A DNA stretch of 64,000 nucleotides from contig NZ_WLZY01000015.1 of NCBI RefSeq assembly GCF_010122465.1, forward strand, positions 62,001 through 126,000. The letters are read 5' to 3'. Source of the stretch: Phytoactinopolyspora mesophila. Lineage in GTDB: Bacteria; Actinomycetota; Actinomycetes; Jiangellales; Jiangellaceae. This document shows positions 1 to 7,994 of this stretch, piece by piece. The notes beneath the pieces were generated by a model. It saw only the letters and a program-made list of their open reading frames with translations, did not search any database and was not told the DNA's origin. A program made the position numbers and the translations under genes. The first letter of the stretch is position 1, and each line of letters opens with the position of its first letter.

Positions 1-17
1 GCGGTGGTTGTTTCGCG

Positions 18-40
18 ACCACAACGCACTGACGATCACC
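18..40. repeat. Right arm of intergenic inverted repeat, TGATCGTCAG family
   Basis: The 23 bases match the right arms at 24517-24539 and 33492-33517 with one or two differences. The left arm lies mostly before the window; bases 1-8 look like its end with a two-base deletion. The arm contains the TGA stop codon of the leftward kinase gene at 36-38. A terminator-like role is inferred from its place at a gene end and its self-complementarity in the complete copies. Confidence 0.6.
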
Positions 41-1472
41 GGGACCAGTGAGCGCGAGCGTGGTCGACCCGGTCCAGGTAGTCGCCGAAAGCGTCGTCAT
101 AGTGCTGGCGGTGCGCCGCGGCCGGCTCGACGGTACGGCGCGGAATCGGCCAGTCCGGTGTCTCGCCGCGTGACTCCAAGGCAGAGAGCACCGCGCCGTA
201 GGCTCCAGCCTGCGGCACATCCACCACCTCCAGCGGCCGGCCAAGCACGTCGGCGAACAACTGCGTCCACGTCGCGCTCTGGGCCCCGCCACCGCAGACC
301 GCCAGCCGGTCACCCAGTCCGGCGGCGTCAAAGCAATGCCGGGCCGCGAACGCCAAGCCCTCACAGAGACCGCGCACGAGATCCGCGCGCGAGGTGGAGA
401 GGTGCAACCCGTCGAAACGCCCACGTGCCGACGCCTCCACGAATGGTGCTCGCTCGCCCGACTCCGACCAGTACGGCAGCACCCGGACGCCCCGTGCACC
501 AGGTGGCGACCCGTCGAGCAGGTCGGTCAATTCGGCGACCGACGAACCCGTGATGTCCAGCAGCCAGCCCAGCGACGCAGTCCCCACCATGGCCGGCATC
601 GCTCGCATCCACCGGCCCTCGTTCCACATACCCAGCAGCAGCCCGGCCCGATGTGGGATGGGTGACGGGTCGGCGGTCACCACCTGGCAGGCCAGCGTCG
701 TGCCGATGATCAGCAGCCCGTCGCCGGGGTCGACGACGCCGCTGCCCCGCGCCGAGGCCAGCAGGTCGTACGGTCCGGCGCTCACCATCGTCCCGGCCGG
801 GAGTCCCAGCAGGGCCGCGCCCTCACCGGACAGCGGCGCTGCCGGACCACCGGAGGTCACCACCGGTGGCAGCAGGTCCGCTCGGTGTGCCAGCCCGCAA
901 GCGCGCAGGATCTCGTCGTCGTATTCGCGACGGTGCGGGTTGAGAAAGGGGTAGGAGGCATCCGAGACATCGACGAGCCGCTCACCTGTCAAGCGCCGGA
1001 AGACCATGCCCACGCAGTGGGTAGCCGTCGTCGCCCGATCGAGCACATCGGGCTCCTGCCGGTCCAGCGCGGCCAGGATCGCCCCGGATGCCCCGGGGAA
1101 AACCATGCCGCCGTTTCGTTCGAGGATGAGGTCGGCGGTGCCGTCCCGGTCCCATCGCCGCACGACGTCCGCCGCGCGACCGTCCAGCCAGGACGCGGCC
1201 GGGCGGACCGGAGCACCGTCGTCGTCGTGCAGCCAGCAGCCGTCGCCCTGTCCGGTCAGTGCTACCAACGCCGGCGCCGACGGCAATTGACCGACCACGG
1301 CCCGAACGACTTCGGCCACCGAGTCGACCACCGCGTCGATGTCCTGCTCCACCCGCCCGTCGCCCGGATAGAGCAGCTCGGTCGGCACGCCGTGCACACA
1401 CAGTTCAGCGCCGGACTCGTCGTACCCGACGGCCTTGGTCACCGACGTCCCGATGTCGACCCCGATGTACAT
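36..1472 (-). CDS. FGGY-family carbohydrate kinase, erythritol-kinase-like
   Basis: This is a 478-residue ATP-dependent sugar or polyol kinase. The N-terminal FGGY domain opens with the phosphate-binding motif IGVDIGTSVTKAV, and a TGQGDG segment near residue 85 followed by WLDGRAA resembles bacterial erythritol kinases (EryA). The C-terminal domain carries the ATP-site motif VCGGGAQS. The start at 1472 has AGGAAGGAG just upstream; an in-frame extension beyond it would read through the intergenic repeat at 1516-1641 and is rejected. It is the last gene of a leftward set after the DeoR regulator, separated by that repeat. The substrate is not proven: xylulose, erythritol or another polyol are possible. 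Confidence 0.85.
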   Translation of the reverse strand: MYIGVDIGTSVTKAVGYDESGAELCVHGVPTELLYPGDGRVEQDIDAVVDSVAEVVRAVVGQLPSAPALVALTGQGDGCWLHDDDGAPVRPAASWLDGRAADVVRRWDRDGTADLILERNGGMVFPGASGAILAALDRQEPDVLDRATTATHCVGMVFRRLTGERLVDVSDASYPFLNPHRREYDDEILRACGLAHRADLLPPVVTSGGPAAPLSGEGAALLGLPAGTMVSAGPYDLLASARGSGVVDPGDGLLIIGTTLACQVVTADPSPIPHRAGLLLGMWNEGRWMRAMPAMVGTASLGWLLDITGSSVAELTDLLDGSPPGARGVRVLPYWSESGERAPFVEASARGRFDGLHLSTSRADLVRGLCEGLAFAARHCFDAAGLGDRLAVCGGGAQSATWTQLFADVLGRPLEVVDVPQAGAYGAVLSALESRGETPDWPIPRRTVEPAAAHRQHYDDAFGDYLDRVDHARAHWSR

Positions 1473-1515
1473 GAGCGCTCCTTCCTGATCGTTGGCGGCA
1501 ACGCGCGCGACTCGT

Positions 1516-1641
1516 CCCGTGATCATGAGCAGCTCCGCGCCTCCGCTCCCGGTGATCATGAGCAGATCTGCGTCGCCATAGCGTCACGATCCTGCTCATG
1601 ATCACGGGGGTGTGGGGCGCGGAGCTGCTCATGATCACGGG
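1516..1641. repeat. Compound intergenic inverted repeat (L-L-R-R), TGATCATGAGCAG type
   Basis: The outer arms at 1516-1541 and 1616-1641 are perfect 26-base complements. A shorter pair with the same GTGATCATGAGCAG core is nested inside at 1552-1565 and 1592-1605. The right outer arm contains the TGA stop codon of the DeoR gene (1635-1637). It lies between two leftward genes and probably ends or attenuates transcription between them. No U-tract is present, which is common in high-GC actinobacteria. Confidence 0.85.
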
Positions 1642-2438
1642 GGGTAGTCGGCGACGTGTACGTTGACGCCGCGATCTCGCAGCGCCCGGATGACGTCGGC
1701 AGGCGCACCGTCGTCCACGACGACATCGTCGAAATCGGTCAACGGAGCCAGCTGGTGCAGCGCAGTGCCACCGAGCTTCGTATGGTCGATCAGCAGCACC
1801 TTGCGCACCGCGGAGCGCATCATGGCGCGCTTGACCAGCACGATCTCCTGCTCCTGATGAAACGCATGAGTCGCCGACACGGCGGAGGTCGAGGTGAACA
1901 GCACGTCGGCCCGTAGCGAGCCGATCGCCTCGATGCAGGGCACCCCCAGAAAAGAGTCGTGCGTCGGGTAATACTCGCCCCCGAGCGAGATCAACCGGAC
2001 ACCCGGTACCTGGCTGACCGATTTGATCACCTCGAGGAAGTTCGTGATGACGGTCAGAGGGGTGGTGTCCGGCAGGAGGTGGGCCACTTCGAGCGTGGTC
2101 GTCGAGTCGTCGAGCATGACGGCCATACCGGGCTCGATCATGGTGCGGGCGTAACGCGCGATGGCCGCCTTCTCCGCCTTGGCGGTCCGCAGCCGGTAGG
2201 CGACGTTGCTCTCGAACACACTCGACGGCTGCGCGCTCACACCGCCCCGGTATTTGCGCACGACGCCCTGGCGTTCCAGCTCGTCGAGGTCACGGTGCAC
2301 GGTCATGAGGCTGACGTCGAAGAGCTCGGCGAGCTGGCTGGCGGAGACGGACCCTTCGCGTAGGACGTAGTCGGCGATCCGGCTCTGCCGGTTCGTCCGC
2401 GAGTTGCGCCCCGGCGCCGGGTCAGGAGCCTTGGACAT
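1635..2438 (-). CDS. DeoR/GlpR-family transcriptional regulator
   Basis: This 267-residue repressor has an N-terminal DeoR winged helix (residues 20-70; SASQLAELFDVSLMTVHRDL is the helix-turn-helix) and a C-terminal DeoRC sugar-phosphate sensor domain containing DDSTTTLEVAHLL. It is a close paralog of the divergent regulator at 4827-5660: both share the GVSAQPS.VFES linker after the winged helix. The start at 2438 has AAGGAG upstream and overlaps the 3' end of the phosphatase gene by 17 bases, so it is probably co-transcribed and coupled. The likely inducer is a phosphorylated sugar or polyol made by the neighbouring kinases. Its stop codon is supplied by the intergenic repeat. Confidence 0.9.
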   Translation of the reverse strand: MSKAPDPAPGRNSRTNRQSRIADYVLREGSVSASQLAELFDVSLMTVHRDLDELERQGVVRKYRGGVSAQPSSVFESNVAYRLRTAKAEKAAIARYARTMIEPGMAVMLDDSTTTLEVAHLLPDTTPLTVITNFLEVIKSVSQVPGVRLISLGGEYYPTHDSFLGVPCIEAIGSLRADVLFTSTSAVSATHAFHQEQEIVLVKRAMMRSAVRKVLLIDHTKLGGTALHQLAPLTDFDDVVVDDGAPADVIRALRDRGVNVHVADYPP

Positions 2439-3102
2439 CGGCCGTCTCCTTCTCTTCCGACGACGACGCCGGCGCGGCGGCAGCGAGTGCGGGTATCCGG
2501 TTGTAGTACTCGAGCGTGACGGCGCCGTCGGCCCGGAACGAGAGCTGCATGGTGGCCGTCGGCGCCATCCCGCGCAGAGCCGTGCGGTAGGTCCCGAGCG
2601 GGATCCCGGTGAACCGGCAGACGATCAGCCGGAGGATGGTGTTGTGACAGATCGCGAAGATCTCCTGGCCGGCGTGCCGGGCGGCGATCTCGGTCAGCGC
2701 CTCGGTGGCGCGGTCCGCGGCCCGCTCCGGGTGCTCGCCACCGGGCAGGTGATGTACAGCGGCGTCGGTCAGGAAGAGTTCGACGGCCCGCGGATGCGTC
2801 TGTCGCAGCTCGGCCAGGGTGAGCCCTTCGGCGTCCCCGAAGTCCAGTTCGCGCAAGCGCTCGTCGGTCTGCACCGGTAGGCCCAGTGCTTCGGCTATGG
2901 GCTCGGCGGTCTGGCGGGCCCGCAGCATGGTGGAGGCGTAGAGGACATCTGGTTTGGCTTCACGCGCCCAGGCAGCCAGTGCGCGCGCTTGGCGCCGCCC
3001 TTCGTCGTCGATGCCGATGTCGCTGGATCCGGTGTAACGGTTGCCTTCGTGCCAGGGGGTGCGCCCGTGGCGGGCGAGGGTGATCGTCGTCAGGGCTGTC
3101 AT
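2422..3102 (-). CDS. Histidine phosphatase family protein (phosphoglycerate mutase-like)
   Basis: This 226-residue cytosolic phosphatase of the branch-1 histidine phosphatase superfamily has the catalytic motif LARHGRTPWHEGNRYTGSSD at residues 8-27, the mid-protein ELDFGDAEG motif, and the second catalytic histidine in AICHNT. The start at 3102 overlaps the stop of the upstream FGGY kinase in an ATGA, so the two are translationally coupled. Pairing with a sugar kinase suggests it dephosphorylates a sugar phosphate to limit its build-up or salvage it. A true mutase role is less likely from the context. Confidence 0.88.
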   Translation of the reverse strand: MTALTTITLARHGRTPWHEGNRYTGSSDIGIDDEGRRQARALAAWAREAKPDVLYASTMLRARQTAEPIAEALGLPVQTDERLRELDFGDAEGLTLAELRQTHPRAVELFLTDAAVHHLPGGEHPERAADRATEALTEIAARHAGQEIFAICHNTILRLIVCRFTGIPLGTYRTALRGMAPTATMQLSFRADGAVTLEYYNRIPALAAAAPASSSEEKETADVQGS

Positions 3103-4589
3103 GACGTACTCCGCGAGAGATTGGTGGTGAACGTGTCCTTGATGTATCCACGGCGAAGGAGTTCCTGGCAGAGCCTTACATAACCGTCCGCAAAGCGCTC
3201 GTAAGCACCGGGCCGTGGTTCGACGACGTCTCGCCGCGACACCATCCCCGCCGCGCTCGCCGCGACACTCCCACCGTCGGCGGCCGCCAGGACGGCCATT
3301 CCGAACGACGGTTCGGGAGTGGCCGGCAGCGCCAGCGGCCTGCCGAGCACATCGGCCCGGAGCTGATTCCAATAGCTGCTTCTCGTGGCGCCGCCAGTGA
3401 TGCTGATCTCCCCAGTGGTGTCGGCACCAATGGCGGCGAGATGTTCGAAACACAGCCGTTCGACGTACGCCACACCCTGCAAGACCGCCGCATACCTCTC
3501 GGCCATGCCACGCACGGTGCCGATCTCGAAACGCACCGCGTCCGGATCGACGAACGGAAACCGCTCGCCGCGCGCTGTCAGCGGGTAGACGACGGCACCA
3601 GCCGGCTCGAACGCCTCGGCCGCCGCGCTGAGCCCGTCGAGATCCTGACCACCGAACTCTTCGCTGATGACTCCCGCGCCGACGTTCGAGGCACCGCCCG
3701 GCAGCCAGCCGCCGTCGGGATGCCGGTGGCTGTAAACGGCCCCATCGGGATCTTCGATCAGCTGGGTCGATACACCTTTGAGCACCAGGGTGGTCCCCAG
3801 CACGGAGTTCCACGCGCCGGGACTCAGGGCACCGGCCGCGATCTGCGCCGCGCAGCCGTCGGTCATTCCGGCGACGACGGGTGTCCCGGCGGGGATGCCG
3901 GTGTGCTGGGCGGCGGCGGGCTCGACGGTGCCGAGAACGGTGCCAGGCGGGACCACTTCGGGCAGCGCCCCGGGGTCTATCCCGCTTGCCGTGATCAGTG
4001 CATCGTTCCACTGGTTGTCCACGACGTCGTACCCGGACTTGAGGGCGTGGCTGGTGTCGGTGTGCACCCGGTGGCCGACCAGCCTCGCGGCAACCGCGTC
4101 TGCACTGTGGGCGACATAGGCGCCGGCGCTCACCGGATGGTGGCGGAAGAGCCAGCCGATCTTCGGCAGCGCCCAGGACACCTGGACATCCGCGCTCTCG
4201 GGAATGGCGTCGGCCACGGCGTGGATAGTGGTCAGCTCGTCCGCGGCGCGAGTGTCGTCGTACATCAGCGCCGTTGTCAGCGGCGTTCCACCGCCGTCGA
4301 CGAGCAGCACAGTTCCGGAAGTGCTGCAGATTGCGGCGGCTCCGACGGGAAGCCGCCGGGAGGCAGGCGCCAACGCGGCGAAGGCCTGCCTCGATGCCTG
4401 GCCGACAGCGGCCCACCATTGCCGTGGATCCTGCTCGTGCTGGCGCTCCTGCGCAGCACGGCGCAGGCTGTCCAGCGGCGCGGAGCCGAACGCCAGCACT
4501 CTGCCGTCGTCGGCGGCCACGGTTACGCGGACGCTTTGGGTACCCAGGTCGATACCGACCCACGTCCGCTCCGCCTTCACCGCCTCCAT
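3099..4589 (-). CDS. FGGY-family carbohydrate kinase, ribulokinase/xylulokinase-like
   Basis: This 496-residue kinase starts with the motif VGIDLGTQSVRVTV in the N-terminal FGGY domain, followed by the substrate-domain segment CSTSGTVLLVD and the ALMYDDTRA motif seen in D-ribulose and related kinases. ITGGATRSSYWNQ is the C-terminal ATP-binding motif. The start at 4589 is chosen for CTGGAGGT upstream. It is the first gene of the leftward set and faces the second DeoR gene across a 237-base divergent promoter region. It is distinct in sequence from the other FGGY kinase in the set, so the locus probably phosphorylates two different substrates or stereoisomers. Confidence 0.88.
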   Translation of the reverse strand: MEAVKAERTWVGIDLGTQSVRVTVAADDGRVLAFGSAPLDSLRRAAQERQHEQDPRQWWAAVGQASRQAFAALAPASRRLPVGAAAICSTSGTVLLVDGGGTPLTTALMYDDTRAADELTTIHAVADAIPESADVQVSWALPKIGWLFRHHPVSAGAYVAHSADAVAARLVGHRVHTDTSHALKSGYDVVDNQWNDALITASGIDPGALPEVVPPGTVLGTVEPAAAQHTGIPAGTPVVAGMTDGCAAQIAAGALSPGAWNSVLGTTLVLKGVSTQLIEDPDGAVYSHRHPDGGWLPGGASNVGAGVISEEFGGQDLDGLSAAAEAFEPAGAVVYPLTARGERFPFVDPDAVRFEIGTVRGMAERYAAVLQGVAYVERLCFEHLAAIGADTTGEISITGGATRSSYWNQLRADVLGRPLALPATPEPSFGMAVLAAADGGSVAASAAGMVSRRDVVEPRPGAYERFADGYVRLCQELLRRGYIKDTFTTNLSRSTS

Positions 4590-4702
4590 CCGGACCTCCA
4601 GTGGTCGTCCTGCGCAGTCGGCACCTCGCGACCGCACGAACTGGAATCGCTACATTCACGGGCCCACCCACGCACATATTTAACGTTTGCGTGCTGGGTT
4701 GA

Positions 4703-4720
4703 TAACAGTGTTCGCTGTTA
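4703..4720. promoter_or_regulatory. Candidate DeoR operator in divergent promoter region
   Basis: TAACAG-N6-CTGTTA is a perfect inverted repeat between the divergent kinase and DeoR genes. The same half-site recurs as TAACAG at 5745-5750 and inverted as CTGTTA at 5988-5993, before the importer operon. That spread fits a site for one or both of the paralogous DeoR proteins, but binding is inferred. Confidence 0.45.
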
Positions 4721-4758
4721 AGATACACTACAGATCGATAGAGAGTGGAGGGAAGCCC

Positions 4759-4812
4759 ATGAAGAATCGACCATCAAGCCCCACGGCGCACGCCCACGAC
4801 GGGCTCATTTAG
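4759..4812 (+). CDS. Possible 17-residue leader peptide before the DeoR gene
   Basis: A short frame begins with ATG eight to nine bases after GGAGGGA and reads MKNRPSSPTAHAHDGLI before TAG. It ends 14 bases before the DeoR start. The ribosome site is better than that of the DeoR gene, so it could couple translation. There is no codon-usage evidence and no amino-acid run typical of attenuation. It may be a chance frame. Confidence 0.3.
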   Translation: MKNRPSSPTAHAHDGLI

Positions 4813-4826
4813 GACAGACTTGTGAC

Positions 4827-5660
4827 ATGACGGCCAACAGTGGCGGCAAGGGCGCGCCGTCGAAACGCACGCAAGCCCGCGAAGTGCGGCAACAGAACAT
4901 CATCGCGCACGTTCTGGCCAACGGTGTCGCGACGGCCGGCGAGTTGACCGAGCTGACCGGCGCCAGCCTGATGACAGTCCACCGAGACCTGGACGAGCTC
5001 GCCAGGCGCGGCGTAGTACGGAAGTTCCACGGTGGCGTCTCAGCACAACCCTCCACCGTGTTCGAGAGCAGCTCCGAATACCGGCTGCGCGTGCAGGTGC
5101 GCGAGAAGACAGCCCTGGCCGAGGCCGCGTTGTCGACCATAGAACCCGGCATGTCCATCATGCTCGACACCTCCACCACCAACCTCTTCGTCGCCCGGCG
5201 GCTGGGCAGCCTCAACCACGGCCCACTGACTGTGGCCACGAACTACCTGCCCATCATGGAGACCCTTCGCTCGGTGCCGGACGTCCATCTGATCGGCATC
5301 GGCGGCGACTACAACAGCACCCATGACGCATTTCTGGGCATGGGCGCCATCGAGGCGATCAATACCCTGAACGTCGACCTGGCCTTCCTCAGCACGTCCG
5401 CGATGACGGCGGACACGACCTACCACCAAGAGCCCGAGATCGTCATGGTCAAGCGCGCGATGATGGAAGCGGGAAGACGCCGGGTACTGCTCATGGATCA
5501 CACCAAAATCGGCAGGACCGCCCTGCACCGCCTAGGGCCCACCACCGACTTTCACCAGCTGATCGTCGACGCCGCCGCCGATCAGGGCATCATCCGCGAG
5601 ATCAGCGAAACCCTGGACGTCACGCTCACCCAAGTGATGGCAGCGCCCAGGCACACCTGA
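4827..5660 (+). CDS. DeoR/GlpR-family transcriptional regulator (paralog)
   Basis: This 277-residue protein has the DeoR winged helix at residues 15-65, with a helix-turn-helix around GASLMTVHRDLDEL, and a DeoRC effector domain with LDTSTTNLFVARRL. It shares the distinctive VVRKFHGGVSAQPSTVFES stretch with the regulator at 1635-2438, so the two likely arose by duplication and may recognise similar operators. It lies upstream of the Ugp-like operon in the same direction and divergent to the kinase set, a position suited to controlling both. The start at 4827 has only a modest AGGACAG site. Confidence 0.9.
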   Translation: MTANSGGKGAPSKRTQAREVRQQNIIAHVLANGVATAGELTELTGASLMTVHRDLDELARRGVVRKFHGGVSAQPSTVFESSSEYRLRVQVREKTALAEAALSTIEPGMSIMLDTSTTNLFVARRLGSLNHGPLTVATNYLPIMETLRSVPDVHLIGIGGDYNSTHDAFLGMGAIEAINTLNVDLAFLSTSAMTADTTYHQEPEIVMVKRAMMEAGRRRVLLMDHTKIGRTALHRLGPTTDFHQLIVDAAADQGIIREISETLDVTLTQVMAAPRHT

Positions 5661-6072
5661 CCGCCGCCACCCCGGCCCCGGCCAACGGCCCAGAGTCGAC
5701 GGCGACCCGCGACCAGCATTCTCGAGCGGCTCTGGACAACGAGATAACAGTTGATCTGGTGAGCTACCACATTGTGATCACGCACCGTGGGCGGGCCGCG
5801 TCGATCGCGCACACATACCGCCAGTGGCACGTCTCACAGCGTTTGCCAGGATGAAAACCCAGCATAGAAGGTGTGTGGCGCACCCAGCCAACCTTCGCGC
5901 ATGATCGTCTTCAACCGGGAGTCGCGACCAGGACACTCACATTTCGCTCTCTATTTCCCGTTACATCTATCGTCTGTGATGTTAATTCTGTTACTGTCGG
6001 CTCCGATCGGTGCTGTGCACGGCGATCGGAGCCGGCAGTACTGACCTGTCAGACACGCGGAAGGCACATTCG
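5661..6072. other. Gap before the Ugp-like operon; probable promoter and operator
   Basis: No convincing gene is seen here. The last 130 bases are AT-richer than the surroundings and hold half-sites matching the candidate DeoR operator (5745-5750 and 5988-5993). A GGAAG ribosome site at about 6059-6063 precedes the TTG start chosen for the permease. Confidence 0.5.
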
Positions 6073-7044
6073 TTGACGTCTCACATCACGGCATCGACGC
6101 CGTCGGTCACCGGGCGGGGAGCCGGGCCGGCCGACGGCGGAGGCCGGCTCGGAACGCGGCGCCGACGGCGCCGAAATCGCGGCGAGTACCTGCTGTTCCT
6201 CCTGCTGATCTCCCCGAACCTGCTGCTGATCGCCACCTTCGAGTACTGGCCGGTCATCTACAACGCCTATCTGAGCATGACCCGGTGGAACATGCTGTCG
6301 GGGGTGCCCCAATGGGTCGGGCTCGACAATTATCAGAGCCTGTTGACCAGCTCGAACTTCCACACCGTCATGTGGAACACGCTGGTCTTCACCGGAACCG
6401 TCGTCGTGGGCAGTGTCGTTCTCGGGCTCGCGCTGGCAGTGCTGTTCAATCAGAGGGCCCGCGGACGCGGCTTCGTCCGGACCGTCGCGTTCGCACCGCA
6501 TATCGTCAGCGGCGCGGCGGTGGCCACACTCTGGCTGTTCATCTTCAATCCGGACTACGGGCTGTCCCGGTTCGTCCTCAACCAGGTCGGACTCTCCTCG
6601 CCGCGTTGGGTCACCGACAGCGACTGGGCGCTCGCCAGCCTGATCATCGTGTTCCTGTGGAAGGGCGTGGGATTCGTCGCCATCGTGTACCTCGCCGGGC
6701 TGCAGAGTCTGCCCGAAGACGTCTACGAGGCGGCCAAACTCGATGGCGCGCGGGCCTGGACGACGTTCCGTCGGATCACCCTTCCGCTGCTGTCCCCGGT
6801 CACGTTCTTCGTCTTGGTGATCACCATCATCGGAACCTTCCAGGCCTACGACATGATCGCCGTCATGACCGGCGGCGGGCCGGGCAACGCCACCACCACG
6901 TTGTCCTGGTACATCTACGAGCAGGGATTCCAGGCTTCTGACGCCGGCCGAGCGGCCGCCAGCGCGATGATCCTCTTCGTCATCCTGCTGATCGTCACCG
7001 GGCTGCAGACGAAATACGCGCAGCGGAAGGTCCACTACCAATGA
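6073..7044 (+). CDS. ugpA: ABC sugar/glycerol-phosphate transporter permease, UgpA/MalF type
   Basis: This inner-membrane permease of about 323 residues has six predicted membrane spans, the first at YLLFLLLISPNLLLIATF. The cytoplasmic EAA loop reads YEAAKLDGARAWTTFRRITLP, where it contacts the ATPase. The TTG start at 6073 is preferred for its GGAAG site; an ATG at 6010 is the alternative. It overlaps the next permease gene by ATGA. The partner binding protein closely resembles UgpB and a phosphodiesterase follows, so import of glycerol-3-phosphate or its diesters is the best guess. No ATPase gene is present, so a shared MsiK/UgpC-like ATPase is presumed. Confidence 0.85.
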   Translation: MTSHITASTPSVTGRGAGPADGGGRLGTRRRRRRNRGEYLLFLLLISPNLLLIATFEYWPVIYNAYLSMTRWNMLSGVPQWVGLDNYQSLLTSSNFHTVMWNTLVFTGTVVVGSVVLGLALAVLFNQRARGRGFVRTVAFAPHIVSGAAVATLWLFIFNPDYGLSRFVLNQVGLSSPRWVTDSDWALASLIIVFLWKGVGFVAIVYLAGLQSLPEDVYEAAKLDGARAWTTFRRITLPLLSPVTFFVLVITIIGTFQAYDMIAVMTGGGPGNATTTLSWYIYEQGFQASDAGRAAASAMILFVILLIVTGLQTKYAQRKVHYQ

Positions 7045-7946
7045 GCCGACAATTGGCCACCGGCGAGCGGAACGCGACGCGGGAAGCCCGATCGAGGCGC
7101 AAGGGCATCAACATCCGCGTCGGCGAGACCGTCGTACGCCGGGTCCTCGTCTACGCCGCCCTGGCAGCGGTCGCGCTGCTGTTCATCGGCCCGCTGTACT
7201 GGCTGTTCTCCTCCGCGCTCAAAGAGCCCGGCGACATCTACCAGTACCCTCCGCAGTGGGTGCCGCTGCGCCCACACGTGGAGAACTTCTCCAACGCCTG
7301 GCAGGCGGCGCCGTTCGGCAACTTCTTCATCAACTCGATCATCGTCACCGGCGGGGGCGCGGCTATCAAGCTGGTCAACGCCACGCTGACCGCGTACGCC
7401 TTCGTGTTCCTGCGCTTCCCGTTCAAGAACGTGCTGTTCCTGGCCATGCTCGGCGCGCTGATGGTGCCGAACAATGTGACGCTGATCGTCAACTACATCA
7501 CGGTGTCCAACCTGGGCTGGGTCAACACCTACCTCGGACTGATCATCCCCAGCGCCGGCTCGATCTTCGGCATGTTCCTGCTCCGGCAGTACATGATGAC
7601 GCTGCCCAGAGACATCGTGGAAGCGGCCAAGGTCGACGGCGCCGGGCACCTGCGCACGCTCTGGCAGGTAGTGCTTCCCATGTGCAAGCCCATGCTGGTG
7701 ACCGTCGGGATCATCGCCGTCGTCGATATGTGGAACGACTTCATCTGGCCGTTGATCGTCACCAACACGGTGGAGATGCGTACCTTGCCGATCGGCCTGC
7801 TCTACCTGCGCACCACCGAGGGCTACTCCAACTGGGGAGCGATCATGGCCGGCACCGTGATGGTGGCGCTCCCCATGCTCATCCTGTTCCTCTTCGCTCA
7901 GCGGCACATCGTCCGCGGTCTGACCGGCGGAGCCGTCAAGGGCTAA
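7041..7946 (+). CDS. ugpE: ABC sugar/glycerol-phosphate transporter permease, UgpE/MalG type
   Basis: This 301-residue second permease is of the MalG/UgpE class. The first span is around residues 35-55 (LVYAALAAVALLFIGPLYWLF) and the EAA loop reads VEAAKVDGAGHLRTLWQVVLP. It is translationally coupled to the upstream permease by a 4-base overlap, and the binding-protein gene begins 48 bases downstream. It forms the membrane channel with the preceding gene product. Confidence 0.87.
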   Translation: MSRQLATGERNATREARSRRKGINIRVGETVVRRVLVYAALAAVALLFIGPLYWLFSSALKEPGDIYQYPPQWVPLRPHVENFSNAWQAAPFGNFFINSIIVTGGGAAIKLVNATLTAYAFVFLRFPFKNVLFLAMLGALMVPNNVTLIVNYITVSNLGWVNTYLGLIIPSAGSIFGMFLLRQYMMTLPRDIVEAAKVDGAGHLRTLWQVVLPMCKPMLVTVGIIAVVDMWNDFIWPLIVTNTVEMRTLPIGLLYLRTTEGYSNWGAIMAGTVMVALPMLILFLFAQRHIVRGLTGGAVKG

Positions 7947-7994
7947 GCCAACTCGTGTATCACTCGACGTTCGATTGAAAGGACGTGTACCACC

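Noticed and set aside
1473-1559. N-terminal extension of the FGGY kinase (MITGSGGAELL...)
   Set aside because: It is a translation of the intergenic inverted repeat, and the start at 1472 has a strong AGGAAGGAG site.
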